Below are positions 13,521 to 24,161 of a stretch of 64,000 nt of DNA, piece after piece. Every line of letters begins with the position of its first letter. The stretch's first letter is position 1. A program made the translations under genes and the position numbers. The notes beneath the pieces are model-generated. The model worked only from the letters and a program-made list of their open reading frames with translations. It ran no database searches and had not been told where the DNA came from. The DNA comes from Sipunculus nudus (Eukaryota > Annelida > Sipuncula > Golfingiida > Sipunculidae). The DNA lies in NCBI GenBank assembly GCA_026874595.1, contig CM049308.1:38401027-38465026 (forward strand), read 5' to 3'.

Positions 13521-16500
13521 AGCAGATGAAGTATCCAGGCAGTTTCGTCCGGTCTATCAAAACACTATAAACTATCCAAATTCAAAACAGAACGGGGCTG
13601 GAGATAAGAGGTTTTTATGTATAGTCGCTGCGTGCAGCTATTAATTATTCCTGGGCACTTATCACATTACCTTTTTTTAAATTTTTAGATGTGCAGCGCT
13701 CCAGAATATTAACTGGCGGGGTTTGAATGGAGAAAGATTTCATCACTGGTTCCTGCTGGCCACAGTAAGTGTTTGATTTAAGTGTAGTAGTTAATAATTC
13801 ATTGTCATAAAATCATATCAATGTATGGGGCACATTTAATTGTCACATGGCATGTTGATACTGAGTTTTTTTTTGCATGAAAAACTAACTTCTCGTTTCA
13901 TCGTTTCTCTAGCACCAACATGAATTTATCCAATTATCTCATAGACCTTGTTATCACGTGACCACCACGTCTGGATTGTATGACTTTTAAGCCTTGTAGA
14001 CGAATTTGACATGAATAAATGTCTGAAATTATGTGCGGCTATTGTGCGTAATAAACCGGTGAGTGAAAGCTTGTTGAACTTAAAGTAGGGCTTTTGAGGT
14101 ACGCTCCCATAACAACGGTTACGCAGTCTCAACTATTTGCTCCACAAACCGCTGCACGAAACCGCGGTTGTCCGTCAGGTTTGGCTACCAGACAGTATTG
14201 TCTCTGTGGAATCCCTGATGCGCAATATATAACCACTCACCGTTGGAATACACAGGATGTAATCGTAAACTTTTAGGACAGTCTCTATACTTACTTGCTG
14301 TTGTGGCCTGAGGTCAGTTAATTATCTCCCACTTTTTGCAAACTTCCTCTCTTGCAGTGCCGCGCAACGAGCTACGCATGGGCGCAGCCACCTTTGTTTT
14401 CACGCTTAGCCAATCAGATTTTACCTTACCCAGCGTCAAATTCCTGGGTGTTTGGCAGCTTGCCAAACCTAAAGAATCATTCCATTTCTCACAGCGTGTG
14501 GTAGGAAAGTTCCCGGGAAGTCACGCGCTGTGTTCAGAGCGTAGCTCTCAGGATGCGTGCCTCAGGATGCGGGCAGCATTTAATTTGGCAATATATGAAG
14601 TTGGTTGTACGTTCGCGTGACATCATCATCGGGTAATGCGTATGGGCCATATGGGAGGCTCCGCGCCTATCCAAAGAGTTATGACCAGCGTGACTTCTTC
14701 GCTAAGTCAACAAACACTTTTTTATTCCTCTGACTTCTGTCAGGATGGTAAATAATCCACCTGCGTATACCAGATATCCTAACCAGATTTAAAAGATGGG
14801 GACAATAAATTTTACTTGAAGAATGAGATTAACCTTTGTAAATGCCTGATAGGCTTTATATATATTTTATAATTCTTCTCTACCGTTATATTAATATAAA
14901 GCACAGTCAGGACAAGTATACTAACGTGGATCATTTTCATTCCAGGCCTTGCTTGGTAAAAAGGAATTATCAATTACTCTTAGGTGGGTCATTAGAAAAT
15001 AAAGCCCTTAACAGGGCTTAACGATGCCCAGATGACTTAGTATCAGCGTGTACTTGTATTAGTCATGACCACCCGTCTTGTGTAGCCTGTTGAAGTGCAG
15101 CTTCCGTTTAACCGGCTGCAAGATGCAACTCCTCTGTACCGATCAGTGGCGATCACTTCCGGTTTAAGTCGCAGTTTACGCTCCATAAACGGAGGTTACG
15201 CTAGACTCAACTATTCGCTACCCTCACCGCTGCAAGAAACCGTGGTTGCCCGTCAGGTTTGGCCACCAGGCGGTGTTGTCCCTGTGGAATTCTCCCTGCG
15301 TAATATTTAACTAATCACATTGCAGGTATCACCAGCACAACCGAATGTTCTTCGAGGTGCCGGTCGCTTTGCACTGCGGTCAAAAGTGCTTGGTAGCACA
15401 GACTTTTTTCAACCCCTGTTGGCAAACACAATGCTATCTTCACCTTTTAAGACAGTCTCTATACTAACTTGCTTGTAAGGCCTGTGGTCAGTTATCTCCC
15501 ACTGTTTGCATATTTCCTCTCTTGCAGTGCCGCAAAAGCTTGCCACTGGCGCAGCCATGTTTGTTAACGCACTGAGCCAATCAGATTTTACCTTTCCCAG
15601 TTCAAACTGACCGGGTGTTTGGCAGCTTGCAAAACCTGAAGAATGCTTCCATTTCTCACAGCGTGTGAGTGGAAGGTCACCAGGAGGTCACGCGCTGTGT
15701 TCAAAGTTTAGGCACAGTTTTACTTGTGTATCTTTTTCTTAAGGCGTCCAACTAGGTGACCAGGGTGTGGTTAACATTTAGCATGTTTTTACTTTTGTCT
15801 TATGTCTACTGACCACTTTTTACAAGAAAAGGTCCCTAGCCTATTGAAGGCACTAAATATTAAATGAGTTGAAGGTAACAATATGATAAGAGAATTTGCT
15901 ATCAATAATCCTTCTATATTTGAGCTTTTACGTGCAGCCTTGACCTGTCGTTGAGACATCAAGATGATTCTCAGAGGTTCTATCGAAACTATCGAAATTG
16001 CCCTATTCCTGGATTTCACCAGTGCTGCCTTTTACGTTTTGCGGAGTTTCATTTTCAGGGGTCCAATGCTTAACCATAGGGCTACGTCCTACCCATCCTT
16101 ATACGTTGCTTTACATCTTTGTGTGTCTTTCTGCTTCAGGTCTCCGGCTGGCTGACGCAACTGCTCTGGATTTTAGTGATGTGGCTAACAGGCCGGCGTG
16201 AAGCTAAGAGTCGCCGGCTTCTTGGAACCAAAGAAGTGACGCTACGTCGTGACAACAGTCGCTCGTATCAACAACAGCTGTCTGTTGAGAACCAACAACC
16301 GACTGACCTCGGATATCCCGCTGACATCCTGTCTCCGCTCAAGCCTGGGTACGCTGTTCCCAGTGATGCTGTGTATCCTGGTGACCATCACGGCGAGGAT
16401 GACCTTTCTCTCCCAGCAGAAGAATTTAGGGTTGGACCTGGACGATCTGAACATGGTGCCTTCCTGCCCCTCCCGTCCGGAGCAGATGGTGGTGATGATG

Positions 16501-16883
16501 ATGATAATGATGATGATGAGAACGTAAAGGTTGCGGGTGCTGATGTAACACAGGCCTCGCCTGGCTTTCCTGTCAACCTTCCAAAAGCTTTAGCTGAAGC
16601 AGAAGACCAGAGAGCGGGCGATGATGGATGCGACTCCGACTATGATAATGCCCCGCTGATTGCACGGAGGCGTGCAGTGCCAGTTACTTCTGAAGGCTCA
16701 CTTGGTAGGGCTCCGGTTTCCCCGAAGATTTACCTAATTGCTTCAAAGAGTCCCAAACAACAACCAAAACAATATCCGGAACTCCCTGTGGGGCGTCCAA
16801 GACCTGAGGATGAACCCTTATTGAGTCAAGGGAAGGCAGATCCTGGTCCAGGTAGAGAATCGTTCAAATATGATGCTCCTTAG
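4838..16883 (+). CDS. TMEM179: TMEM179/TMEM179B-family multipass membrane protein (5' incomplete; exons 4838-5169, 8226-8252, 12044-12184, 13689-13764, 16140-16883)
   Basis: The symbol is family-level. Five exons join in phase (332, 27, 141, 76 and 744 bp) with GT/AG borders and give 437 residues counted from the ATG at 4844. Membrane segments lie at about residues 35-57, 132-154 and 185-207. Family features are a KCVLYG block (like RCxLYG/F before the second segment), a Cys at 155 ending the third segment, then SCAALQNINW at 165-174 (like SCxxLQ/SCSEAQ), then a Trp-rich last segment. Relatives have four segments. The first is missing, and the 4838 exon begins right after a good acceptor with an in-frame Arg-Lys-Met, so an upstream exon is expected and ATG 4844 is probably internal. 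Unusual features are an acidic loop (residues 63-108) and a 230-residue cytosolic tail with an Asp run at 309-316 and two acidic-dileucine motifs (DNAPLI 359-364, EDEPLL 413-418), which suggest endosomal or lysosomal sorting. The molecular function of this family is poorly known to me. Confidence 0.82.
6293..6461. repeat. Two (AT)n microsatellites, 6293-6328 and 6404-6461
   Basis: Two long AT tracts separated by about 75 bp of unique sequence. Confidence 0.95.
6716..7130 (+). repeat. Dispersed repeat of the type GAGCTATAGCGATCACCC...GTCCG
   Basis: The block begins with TTAGCTCAGCTGACTGTGAG, then GAGCTATAGCGATCACCC, a GTCCGTTTGTCTGTCCG-like run and a stretch around AACTCGAAACTTCCAATTTC. From memory, closely similar phrases are very frequent in bivalve and related genomes. 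No copy elsewhere in this window was found, so the limits are guesses. Confidence 0.45.
7893..7938. repeat. (AT)n microsatellite
   Basis: About 23 AT dinucleotides. Several Tyr-Ile-Tyr open frames across it are artefacts. Confidence 0.95.
8226..8252 (+). CDS. TMEM179: TMEM179-like 27-nt microexon
   Basis: Bounded by TTTCTTTCAG (ends 8225) and AG|GTAAGA (from 8253). With one base closing the preceding codon and two opening the next, it adds nine residues (TSDKKKTN plus a split Arg), a basic patch just before the third membrane segment. Phase 2 is kept on both sides, so inclusion or skipping leaves the frame intact. The small size makes it the least certain exon by itself, but the phases and borders all fit. 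Confidence 0.72.
9641..9697. repeat. (GA)n microsatellite
   Basis: About 28 GA dinucleotides. With the CT tract at 4523 it makes two purine/pyrimidine tracts in the same gene. Confidence 0.95.
11740..11770. repeat. Poly(C) run joined to (AC)n
   Basis: Nineteen C residues are followed by six AC units. This is one of many long homopolymeric G/C tracts in the window. Confidence 0.9.
12044..12184 (+). CDS. TMEM179: TMEM179-like exon (third membrane segment)
   Basis: Acceptor TTTGATTTCAG ends at 12043; donor TC|GTAAGT at 12185. It encodes residues 118-164 plus two bases of Ser165, covering the hydrophobic stretch at 132-154 and Cys155. The F-x-x-x-C then S-C spacing (11 residues between cysteines) is close to that of TMEM179 and TMEM179B, which is the main basis for the family call. 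Confidence 0.85.
12185..13688 (+). other. Intron of the TMEM179-like gene
   Basis: No coding sequence supported. It holds a short C run at about 12970 and a long AT tract at 13451-13517. Confidence 0.7.
13451..13517. repeat. (AT)n microsatellite
   Basis: About 33 AT dinucleotides, the longest in the window. Confidence 0.95.
13689..13764 (+). CDS. TMEM179: TMEM179-like exon (extracytosolic loop, start of last segment)
   Basis: Acceptor CCTTTTTTTAAATTTTTAG ends at 13688; donor ACA|GTAAGT at 13765. It completes Ser165, supplies Cys166 and the ALQNINW block, and ends in phase 0 within the last membrane segment (WFLLAT). Confidence 0.82.
13765..16139 (+). other. Intron of the TMEM179-like gene, with an internal duplication
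   Basis: Most of this intron is a diverged direct duplication (see the repeat entry). No exon recognised; the open frames at 14094-14620 fall inside the duplicated repeat. Confidence 0.65.
14095..15710 (+). repeat. Direct duplication within the intron (about 14095-14550 and 15175-15710)
   Basis: Shared ordered blocks include ACGCTCC..., GAAACCGYGGTTGYCCGTCA, ACAGTCTCTATACT, TTCCTCTCTTGCAGTGCCGC, GCCAATCAGATTTTACCT and GTCACGCGCTGTGTTCA. The offset grows from about 1.08 to 1.17 kb because the second copy holds extra sequence around 15325-15445. Both copies have a CTCTCTTGCAG acceptor-like phrase followed by an open stretch, but the frames differ and neither encodes a recognised exon. Confidence 0.75.
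16140..16883 (+). CDS. TMEM179: TMEM179-like last coding exon (last segment and acidic tail)
   Basis: Acceptor TTTCTGCTTCAG ends at 16139; phase 0; stop TAG at 16881. It encodes VSGWLTQLLWILVMWL (end of the last membrane segment), a basic RRxxKSRR cytosolic anchor, and a long hydrophilic tail rich in Pro, Gly and Asp. A GAT repeat around 16492-16520 gives the Asp run. The tail is much longer than in vertebrate members, which are about 220-235 residues in total. Confidence 0.85.
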   Translation, partial: VSGWLTQLLWILVMWLTGRREAKSRRLLGTKEVTLRRDNSRSYQQQLSVENQQPTDLGYPADILSPLKPGYAVPSDAVYPGDHHGEDDLSLPAEEFRVGPGRSEHGAFLPLPSGADGGDDDDNDDDENVKVAGADVTQASPGFPVNLPKALAEAEDQRAGDDGCDSDYDNAPLIARRRAVPVTSEGSLGRAPVSPKIYLIASKSPKQQPKQYPELPVGRPRPEDEPLLSQGKADPGPGRESFKYDAP

Positions 16884-18112
16884 GAAATGGAACAGTGTAA
16901 AATATAGTCTCCGCAGACTCGAATTATATGAGGGTACATACTAAAGACAAATCATTACAGGTTTCTAATCAGCGTAAACATTGTATTAGAAAATAACATC
17001 AGCTTATATCAAGCTATTATTTTACTGTATTTATAGTTCCATTCTGTGGAACTAAAATATACGTATGGAGAAAAGAGTGAAATTGAATACTTCTGATGGG
17101 GAATCTGTTTTTTTTTTCTCTCAGCCCAGATTTCAGTTCATAATATTAGCAGGTAAAACCGGAGAACGTATCGCACAGAGGAATCTACATCACAGAGTAT
17201 TATTGCGCGGCCCGGAACCATATAATGTGGAACTGCTTTCTAATGAAAGACACCTCTAAAAAGTTTGTCTTGCGGAAGAAAACATGTAACTCTTAAGTTT
17301 AGTTAATTTGCGTTGGATAATTATTGATTCTTTGTATATATTTGCATATTGCTCAAGATATCATATGATTAATAACAATGTGTCACATTTAACCAAGCGC
17401 ATAGCTTAACCATTGGTGCTTTTGTTTTATAAACGAAAATGCAATAAATATAAAAATGTTGTGAGTGATTACTTTTTTTAAAGTCTATTGTCTTATAGTT
17501 TAAATAACCCAAAGTTAAATATGATGATGTCAGTTTGCAAGGTGGATTGATCTTATTGCAGAGGAGGGCAATTTTTTTTAAGCAGGCCACAAGGAACATA
17601 AGTTTTAGGCCTCTAGCGGACCGGACTGAAATAAAACTAAATTTATTTAATAAAATATTTTTCAAATAACTATTTTTTTTAATTTGCACACAAAAATGAT
17701 AGATAAGAATGACACTATAATGGTATGCTCAATAAATGATTGTAAACAGTATCTCAAGTGTTCAATAGAATATATGCAATAGCACACAATGCTGCACAAA
17801 GTTTTTTTTAAAGAATCATTCGTGTAGTTATACTGAAAGAAGAGTGCAAATACTGATCCTGCAAGAAACGACCAACTCATGTTAACAATCACACACGAAA
17901 AAGTCAACAAAATAAGTTATATGAAACTAAGAACACGCAAATTATTTTGGAAAATTTAAAAAAAAAGTTGTCTCAATTCTCTGTACTTAGAGATTCACAG
18001 TAATCGGAATACTGAATGCTAATTAATCAATTAATTACAGCCGGTGATCAGTTGAGGATGCTTCAATACTAAAGTAAAACGGATTCCTTAGCGAATTGAT
18101 CTCAGTCTAAAA
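16884..18112 (+). other. 3' flank of the TMEM179-like gene, otherwise empty
   Basis: AT-rich 3' untranslated and intergenic sequence without recognised genes. Confidence 0.6.
17443..17448 (+). promoter_or_regulatory. Candidate polyadenylation signal AATAAA (TMEM179-like)
   Basis: First canonical hexamer found downstream of the stop, about 560 bp away. In AT-rich DNA the match alone is weak. Confidence 0.35.
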
Positions 18113-18603
18113 TTTTAAAGGGACACAAACATGGGCAATATTATGCCTATTCTTTCACACTATAAGTTCAGTTTTGCTTTCTACAAAAGTTTCCAAGCAA
18201 AACCATCCCGGCACACAGTCTCAGTACCTCTCATACGACTGTTTAACTTCTTGTTTTGGCTCTAATTGTTAGTAAACACAATCCACGTGTGTGTGTTTAC
18301 CATAAATTGTGAGCCGCAAGAAGCGGTGCTTTAGCCAGCGGGGACATGTATTTTTTTTACCAAGTCAGTCAGGACATCTCCTGATTGACACATCTTGTGG
18401 GTCAGCGATGCACACGGCCCACGCGCTGTGTTTACATTTACACCTATGATCGCGCCCGGTCCACTGTTTTTGAAACTCGTTTACAGGAGTAAGCTTAGGG
18501 TTTCAAGGCAAGATATTTGCAGGTACAGATTTATTTGAACAGGAAGGAGCTATTTTTCGTGTTAATTCAACATGCTTTACAGGTGATTAGGCCCCTTTAA
18601 AAC
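18113..18603. mobile_element. MITE-like element with TTTTAAAGGGRC ends, copy 1
   Basis: It starts TTTTAAAGGGACAC and ends GGCCCCTTTAAAA, giving short inverted ends. A second copy lies at 33853-34348 with matching blocks (TCAGTTTTGCTTT, ACAAAAGTTTCCAAGCAA, ACTATTTTTCGTG-like, ATCAACATGCTTTA). No coding capacity. Confidence 0.55.
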
Positions 18604-18990
18604 AGGTACCTCAGTAAAGTGAAAATGTTTGGAACCGCAAAATTTACATCGCCGCGCAAGGACGTTTGAGGGCCGCACCGATTAACCGCATGCGGGCCCG
18701 CTGCCCCGAGTTTGCCCATCCCTGCCTTATTGCTGCCCTAAGTGTTTTGTCAAACATTCCATATCACGTAAATTTGACTGGTGAAACGGCGAGCAGTCTC
18801 AGAAAGCAGGCGGTCGTTGCGACTGGCTGTGACTATTGGCATGAAAACGGTTGCGGCCACATTAAGAGACTTTCGCACGAACGTCGACGACCACCTGTGC
18901 CCACGTGCAAATAGTCATGCGACTTGTACGACCCGCGTGACACCGTCCTTCACATTATTGCGAATAGTCACATGTGGTTGTACGATGGTC
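18604..18990. other. Spacer between MITE-like elements
   Basis: GC-richer than its surroundings and without a supported gene; the open frames at 18666-19140 run on into the next element. Confidence 0.5.
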
Positions 18991-18993
18991 TTA

Positions 18994-20483
18994 AGCCCCG
19001 TTCCCACTTTCACGAATTTGATGCCGAATCGCCACGATGTTGAATTCGTGGCGATTCGTGGCCAATCGGCCTGTCGAGTGATAAAAATTCCATCACGACC
19101 ACGATATTGTACGAAAGGAGTACGGTGCCAGTACGATTAGCTACGACAGTGACACGAAGCCAGCACGATATGACAGGACACTTTTAAGAATGTTCACGGC
19201 TCCGTGACGACGTCTAAGATACTGGTACGATATTTCCACGATTGGTCTGCGACTTGTGGACGATACTCCTACGATCATTCAATTTTGCTACGGATTGTTA
19301 GATAGCTATACATGTGATATATAGCTATTGTAATGTCACAAAGAAGCCGAATAAGTAAAAGGACACCATAACAACACTTTACTCAACTTCTCCAGATATT
19401 TAATTTGACAAAAGTTATCCAGTTTAAAACACTGATAATATATGTCTTATTTGATTTGAGTAATTAGACAATTACGACTTATTTATGTGGTGGCAAATAC
19501 GACGTTAACTTCTTTAAGTCCAAGTAGACGACCGTCTTAATCGGATGTAAAATATCTGTATTCGCAAAATATTGGTTAAAATATCTTATTGATTCAGCTC
19601 TCAATGTGATATAAGATTCTGTTAATATCAATTTGTGTTAGGCTCAGTTTATTCTCCCATAGTAAAATAGGAAATTCATAACTTATTATATTGACCATAT
19701 GTTTAAGTATGACGAAACTGTATAATATATTCAGCTTCTTAAAACTGTTTTGGTTCAAATTTATTTTGTCAACCAATATCCACGATAAAAAAATTCTTGA
19801 AAAAACAAATTTACGAAACTACATGTTTTTTTCACTGCAAAAACTTCCTTGTTTGTTTACAAGAAGTAACAAATTACAAAGGAAACGTAATTTGATTCAG
19901 CTTCTTCAAATTATTTTAGTTCAAATTTGGTTGGAACCAATAACCACAATACAAATCTTCTTTAAAACAAATTTACAAATCTACACAGTGTTCTTACTTC
20001 TAAACCTTATTCCTCATTGGTTTGTAAGAAGTTAAAAATCACCAAGAAAATAAAATTTTCCGTCACATTATGATGTCAGTTCTTGATGATTCGTCACCAA
20101 ATTCGTGAAAGTTATGAACGTGACTCTCTCTTGAGAGGTTCTTGTGGTAGTCGTATTGTAGTCGTTTTGAAGTCGTGTCGATGTCATTGTCCTTCGTGAG
20201 CATTCGTGACATTGTTTTACATCACGAATTTACAAGAATTATGAAGACTCTCATACGACTTACCAAGAAACTGTTACGACATAGATACGACTTGTGACGA
20301 CAAAGCTTAATTTTTGAACATTTCAAAAATAGCGCCACGAATTCTGAGTGCTCAAGACCTCTCTACGAACATAACCGAATGTTCAAGACATCATCTACGA
20401 CACTCTCACGACGTCTCTACGAATTTTAATGATGTTAGTTCGTGGCGATTCGGCGTCAAATTCGTGAAAGTGGGAACGGGGCT
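18994..20483. mobile_element. 1.49-kb non-autonomous DNA element with long inverted ends and TTA duplication
   Basis: Left end AGCCCCGTTCCCACTTTCAC, continuing for about 50 bp (ACGAATTTGATGCCGAATCG, CCACGATGTT). The reverse complement of the right end repeats this with few changes (GACGCCGAATCG). Both sides are flanked by TTA (18991-18993 and 20484-20486), which is the target-duplication size of PIF/Harbinger elements. The interior is rich in ACGA/TCGT words and contains a direct duplication of about 165 bp (near 19730-19895 and 19896-20055). No transposase frame is present. Assignment to Harbinger rests on the 3-bp duplication only. Confidence 0.7.
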
Positions 20484-20699
20484 TTACACCTATCATGTAA
20501 GACCTTCTTTAATAAAGCTACGGTAATTTTAAAAGATCCGTACGAAGGATGGGTTCGTACGAATCTCCCGGTTTCTACGAATTATACAGAGTTCGCAAAC
20601 ATTTCTTAGATAGGCTTAGGTTCTTGAGGCATTCTTGAGAAAATGAGATCATTTTTATACGCCCGTCATATGAAGGGAGAATTATGGTAAACCCACCGT

Positions 20700-21115
20700 C
20701 CGTCGATAGTGTCGCCGCGATAATTTAACAGGGCTTGACGGATTTTTGCAAAATTCACCATAAGTACTTACCTACAGATTATCTCGCCCAAGTTCGATTA
20801 TGGGCAACGTCTACGCATATTTAATAAGGACGGTACACTCGGCTACTTTGTGGTGTCGCCGCGATAACTCACGAAAAATATGAAGGATTGTGATAAAACT
20901 CATCAGATATGGTAATCAATTTAGTAAATCGCCTAAGTTCGAATTCCAGCGAAATCCATGCATATTTAATGTGGTCAGAGGGCATGGCTCTTTGGTGGCA
21001 CCTTGGTGACTTAGAAAAAATACAATGCATTTACATGAAACTCATTATACATATTTACCAACAGTTTCTCACCTGAATTACATTCTCATCAAAATTCACG
21101 CCAATTTAATGAGGT
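20700..21115 (+). repeat. Three diverged tandem copies of a roughly 145-bp unit
   Basis: Phrases GTGTCGCCGCGATAA (20708 and 20854; degenerate near 20994), GCCYAAGTTCGA and GCATATTTAATRNGG (about 20814, 20960, 21102) recur at 142-146 bp spacing. No coding potential. Confidence 0.65.
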
Positions 21116-22905
21116 GAGAGGTCACGAGATACACGACTGGCGTATTATGAACGTTTGTGGTGCTCTTGTTTTTGTCATACGATGGCCCTAGAGTTCTTAC
21201 GTTCTTAAGGGTGCTTTGGGATCATCCTACGGCATACCTACGGCCTCCCTAGGAATTCTGGGTTCTGGAATGGTGTCCAGACCCAAATAACCCACGAACA
21301 TCTTGCGTAATTCTTACGTTGCATTCGAACGGTCGCCGTACGACGAGAGCTTTTCTCGAGGCGTTCGTAGAAAATCTTAGACAAGACCATCGACCTGGCC
21401 ACGAACCTACGAACGAGCTACGAACGCTGGATTCACCTACGGCCGCCGTAAGGCATTTGTGACCGTAAAGGTATCAGTGCCTACATGACTAATCGCCTGT
21501 CAAAGAGTAATATTGTTATTATGACTAAGAATGTTTTAAGACGGTCGAACGTAAGCCAGCGTAAACGTTACAAAATCAGATACGATATTGTACAAAGCAG
21601 GGTACGATACATTCACAACGCTTCGGCCTTTTGAAATCAAAACAAAAGGTCTCACTCACACCTGGCCTTTTTACTGAACCATTACCAGTTTATCTCAAGT
21701 CTGTATATGTAGATTTTTTATATGCATGTAAGATAAATATTATGAAATGTAAATGAAAATATTATATTTGTGTGTGTGTTTCTGCGAGTCATTCCCCGAC
21801 TCTTGGATATAAATTGACGCCGTTGCCTTTATCTCGATCAAGAAGCGACAAAGTGGACGTAGGTCCAAGGCGTAAAGGAGACATAAAACATCTATTAACA
21901 GTAGACAGCGTTATGTAAAGCCAGGGAGCGCACGCGTGCGATTCTGGCTGACGTAAGTCAGAAATGATGATAATCAAACTGATAATTTGTACAGACAAGG
22001 GTTACATGCGTATTTGGCTTTACCAAAGTATTCATTCTACTGAATATTAACCAGAGAAAGAAGTGTTTGCACCAATATGCATTCGCACTTTCCTTATGAT
22101 CTATTTAGAAGCAGGAACTGCTAATTGTGTTGTTAGGTGTCATCCAAAAGGCGGCAGACTGTCAGGTCAGGAGGTGCTCTTAGGAGAGAAATTCTTGAAA
22201 AGGGATTACTGGCGTCATTTCGGCCCTCTTACATTACAGATTATATGGCCAATGTATTTGGCATAAGTCTTACTAGCTTGCATACTGATTCATGTACTCA
22301 TGGCTAGGTCAAAGGCCCTCTTCCGTGTGAAATTTCTGAATCGAAAAGACAGGTGACCTTTTTTTCGTCTTCCGTGCATCAAACTGCGGAGTGTGAAATG
22401 TGGCGACTGTCAGAATAAAACTATCGACAATGGTTTAAGAGCCAGCGATAAAGATTAACAATGAAATTTATTTTAGTACAAAAAGCAAGTAGAAAGCGGT
22501 ATTAATCTGTGTCTTGCAGTTTATGAGTAAGATCACATGAATTGTACATAAAATAACAAATATTCTCTATTCCTACTACCCTGTTCACCGAATGTTTTTG
22601 CAATTTCTCTTTAAGTTTTATTTCGATTGCCGTTAACAAATTTTACACATAATATTCTTTTCGAGTGATTTCATATGCGTATACAGTACGTATACAGGAA
22701 TGATCATGCAGCACGTTTCGATCGCTCAGGGTAGCGATTGAAAACGCATACGGAGAGTAACGGACGAAAATTCCAACCTTTGACGTCTGTGATAGGGTTT
22801 TCTTCTGGCAGCTGACTTTTATACTAATGCAGGTTTATATACTGTAGGCCAAGATTTGCTGCATACGTATCGCAAACGCATATGTATTATTGGAATCGCA
22901 GGTAT

Positions 22906-23133
22906 TCCAGGGGCGGATCCAGGATTTAGGAAAAGGGGGGGGGGGGGTCCAACCCAGGAGGACAAATGAAAGCCCTAAAAGAAAGGTCCTCAATTCTGAA
23001 AAGGGGGGGGGGGGGGGTCCAGGCGGCAAATTTGGTCTGAAGCCCTTAAAAAAACGTTGTTTCTGATGAAAAACGGGGGGGTCCGGACCCCCCCCCCCCC
23101 CCCGGACCCCCTCCCCCCTCGATCCGCTTCTGT
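22906..23133. mobile_element. Roughly 228-bp MITE with CAGNNGCGGATC ends and TATTC duplication
   Basis: Left end CAGGGGCGGATCCAGG; reverse complement of the right end CAGAAGCGGATCGAGG. It is flanked by TATTC on both sides. Copy B has the empty site (GGTATCCGTTTTC near 30680), which proves that this is an insertion. The interior is mostly poly(G) and poly(C) tracts with TCCAACCCAGGAGG. A remnant of the same family lies near 10978-11035. Confidence 0.8.
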
Positions 23134-24042
23134 ATTCGTTTTCTAGCTGCATTATCCATACTATCGCACACGCATATATGGAATGCTAGCTTGAGTCTTG
23201 CCGTATACATACGTGCGTCGTGTATCTGGAATGACTGGGTGTAGAATTTTTTACTATTAGCCATGGATCGTGTCAGATCATATTCAGAGTGGTCAGCCTA
23301 GGTCACAGCAGAGATTAAAGTCGAATACTATCTTTAAGATTTTGTTTGGTAAAGCTTTCCGTACATCCACGCATCCACATATGTGTATTTTCAAGCGCAT
23401 GGTCATTGTGTAAGAATGTGACAATACGAAGTGCCGTCACTCACTTTATACAAAAGAATATTACATATTGCAAGAAAAAAATCGGACTGTCTAAAAACTA
23501 TAAAAAGTATAAATCATTGCCATATTGAGCAATTTTTGTGTATAATGTTTAAACTGCGATACTTTTTAACAAACCTCAGGTATGAAATTAGTATTCTACG
23601 TATCAATCGATTTTGCTTTACATTGGCAGGATAAAAAAAAACACAAATAAAAAGCCACTTTTATTAAATATAAACAGAGTCTACTGCACTCCAAGTTCAT
23701 GTAAACACCCTAAGGTCACCACTTGAAGATTACGTTATGAGAAAAAAAGTTAACATAAGTATTAATCCCTGAAAATGTATGAAATTGTAAACAAGAGACT
23801 TTCATGGAAAAAAAGTATTTTTTAAGTATAGAGTGGCAGCAATGAACCTATGGCTTAATGTATGTTGATTCTAACTACAGTAAGATAGGCAAAAAGGTTT
23901 TTTTAAAGATTAAATAAGGCACAATTAGGCTGGTCCGTGATGCCAAGTGTTGTACCAGTTGAATATCTCTTAACCTGCCCCGGGAGTAAACAAATTTCAA
24001 ACGACAGTTTTATACTCTGTTAATTCAGTTATTTAAAAACTG

Positions 24043-24161
24043 TCACGTGGTGCCGGCGTTGACGGGAGCTTTCTGTGAATACAGGGCCACGCCTTATTCC
24101 GGAAAACTCAAGTAGCCATCATTGTCTTTGTCAAAGTTCCTCAGTGTGCGGTCAACCGTAT
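24043..24161 (-). pseudogene. Decayed copy A of the MCFD2-like terminal EF-hand exon
   Basis: Read on -, an intact acceptor (CTGTTTATCACAG) is followed by codons matching the functional exon at 36901-37019. The EF-hand loop DKDNDGYLSFPE is complete, but the Tyr codon after it is TAA (24094-24096), so 16 residues of the C-terminus are lost. The rest of the frame is open to the TGA at 24043. It lies about 13 kb beyond the intact exon. If spliced it would give a shorter protein ending just after the calcium loop; decay is the simpler reading. Confidence 0.8.
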
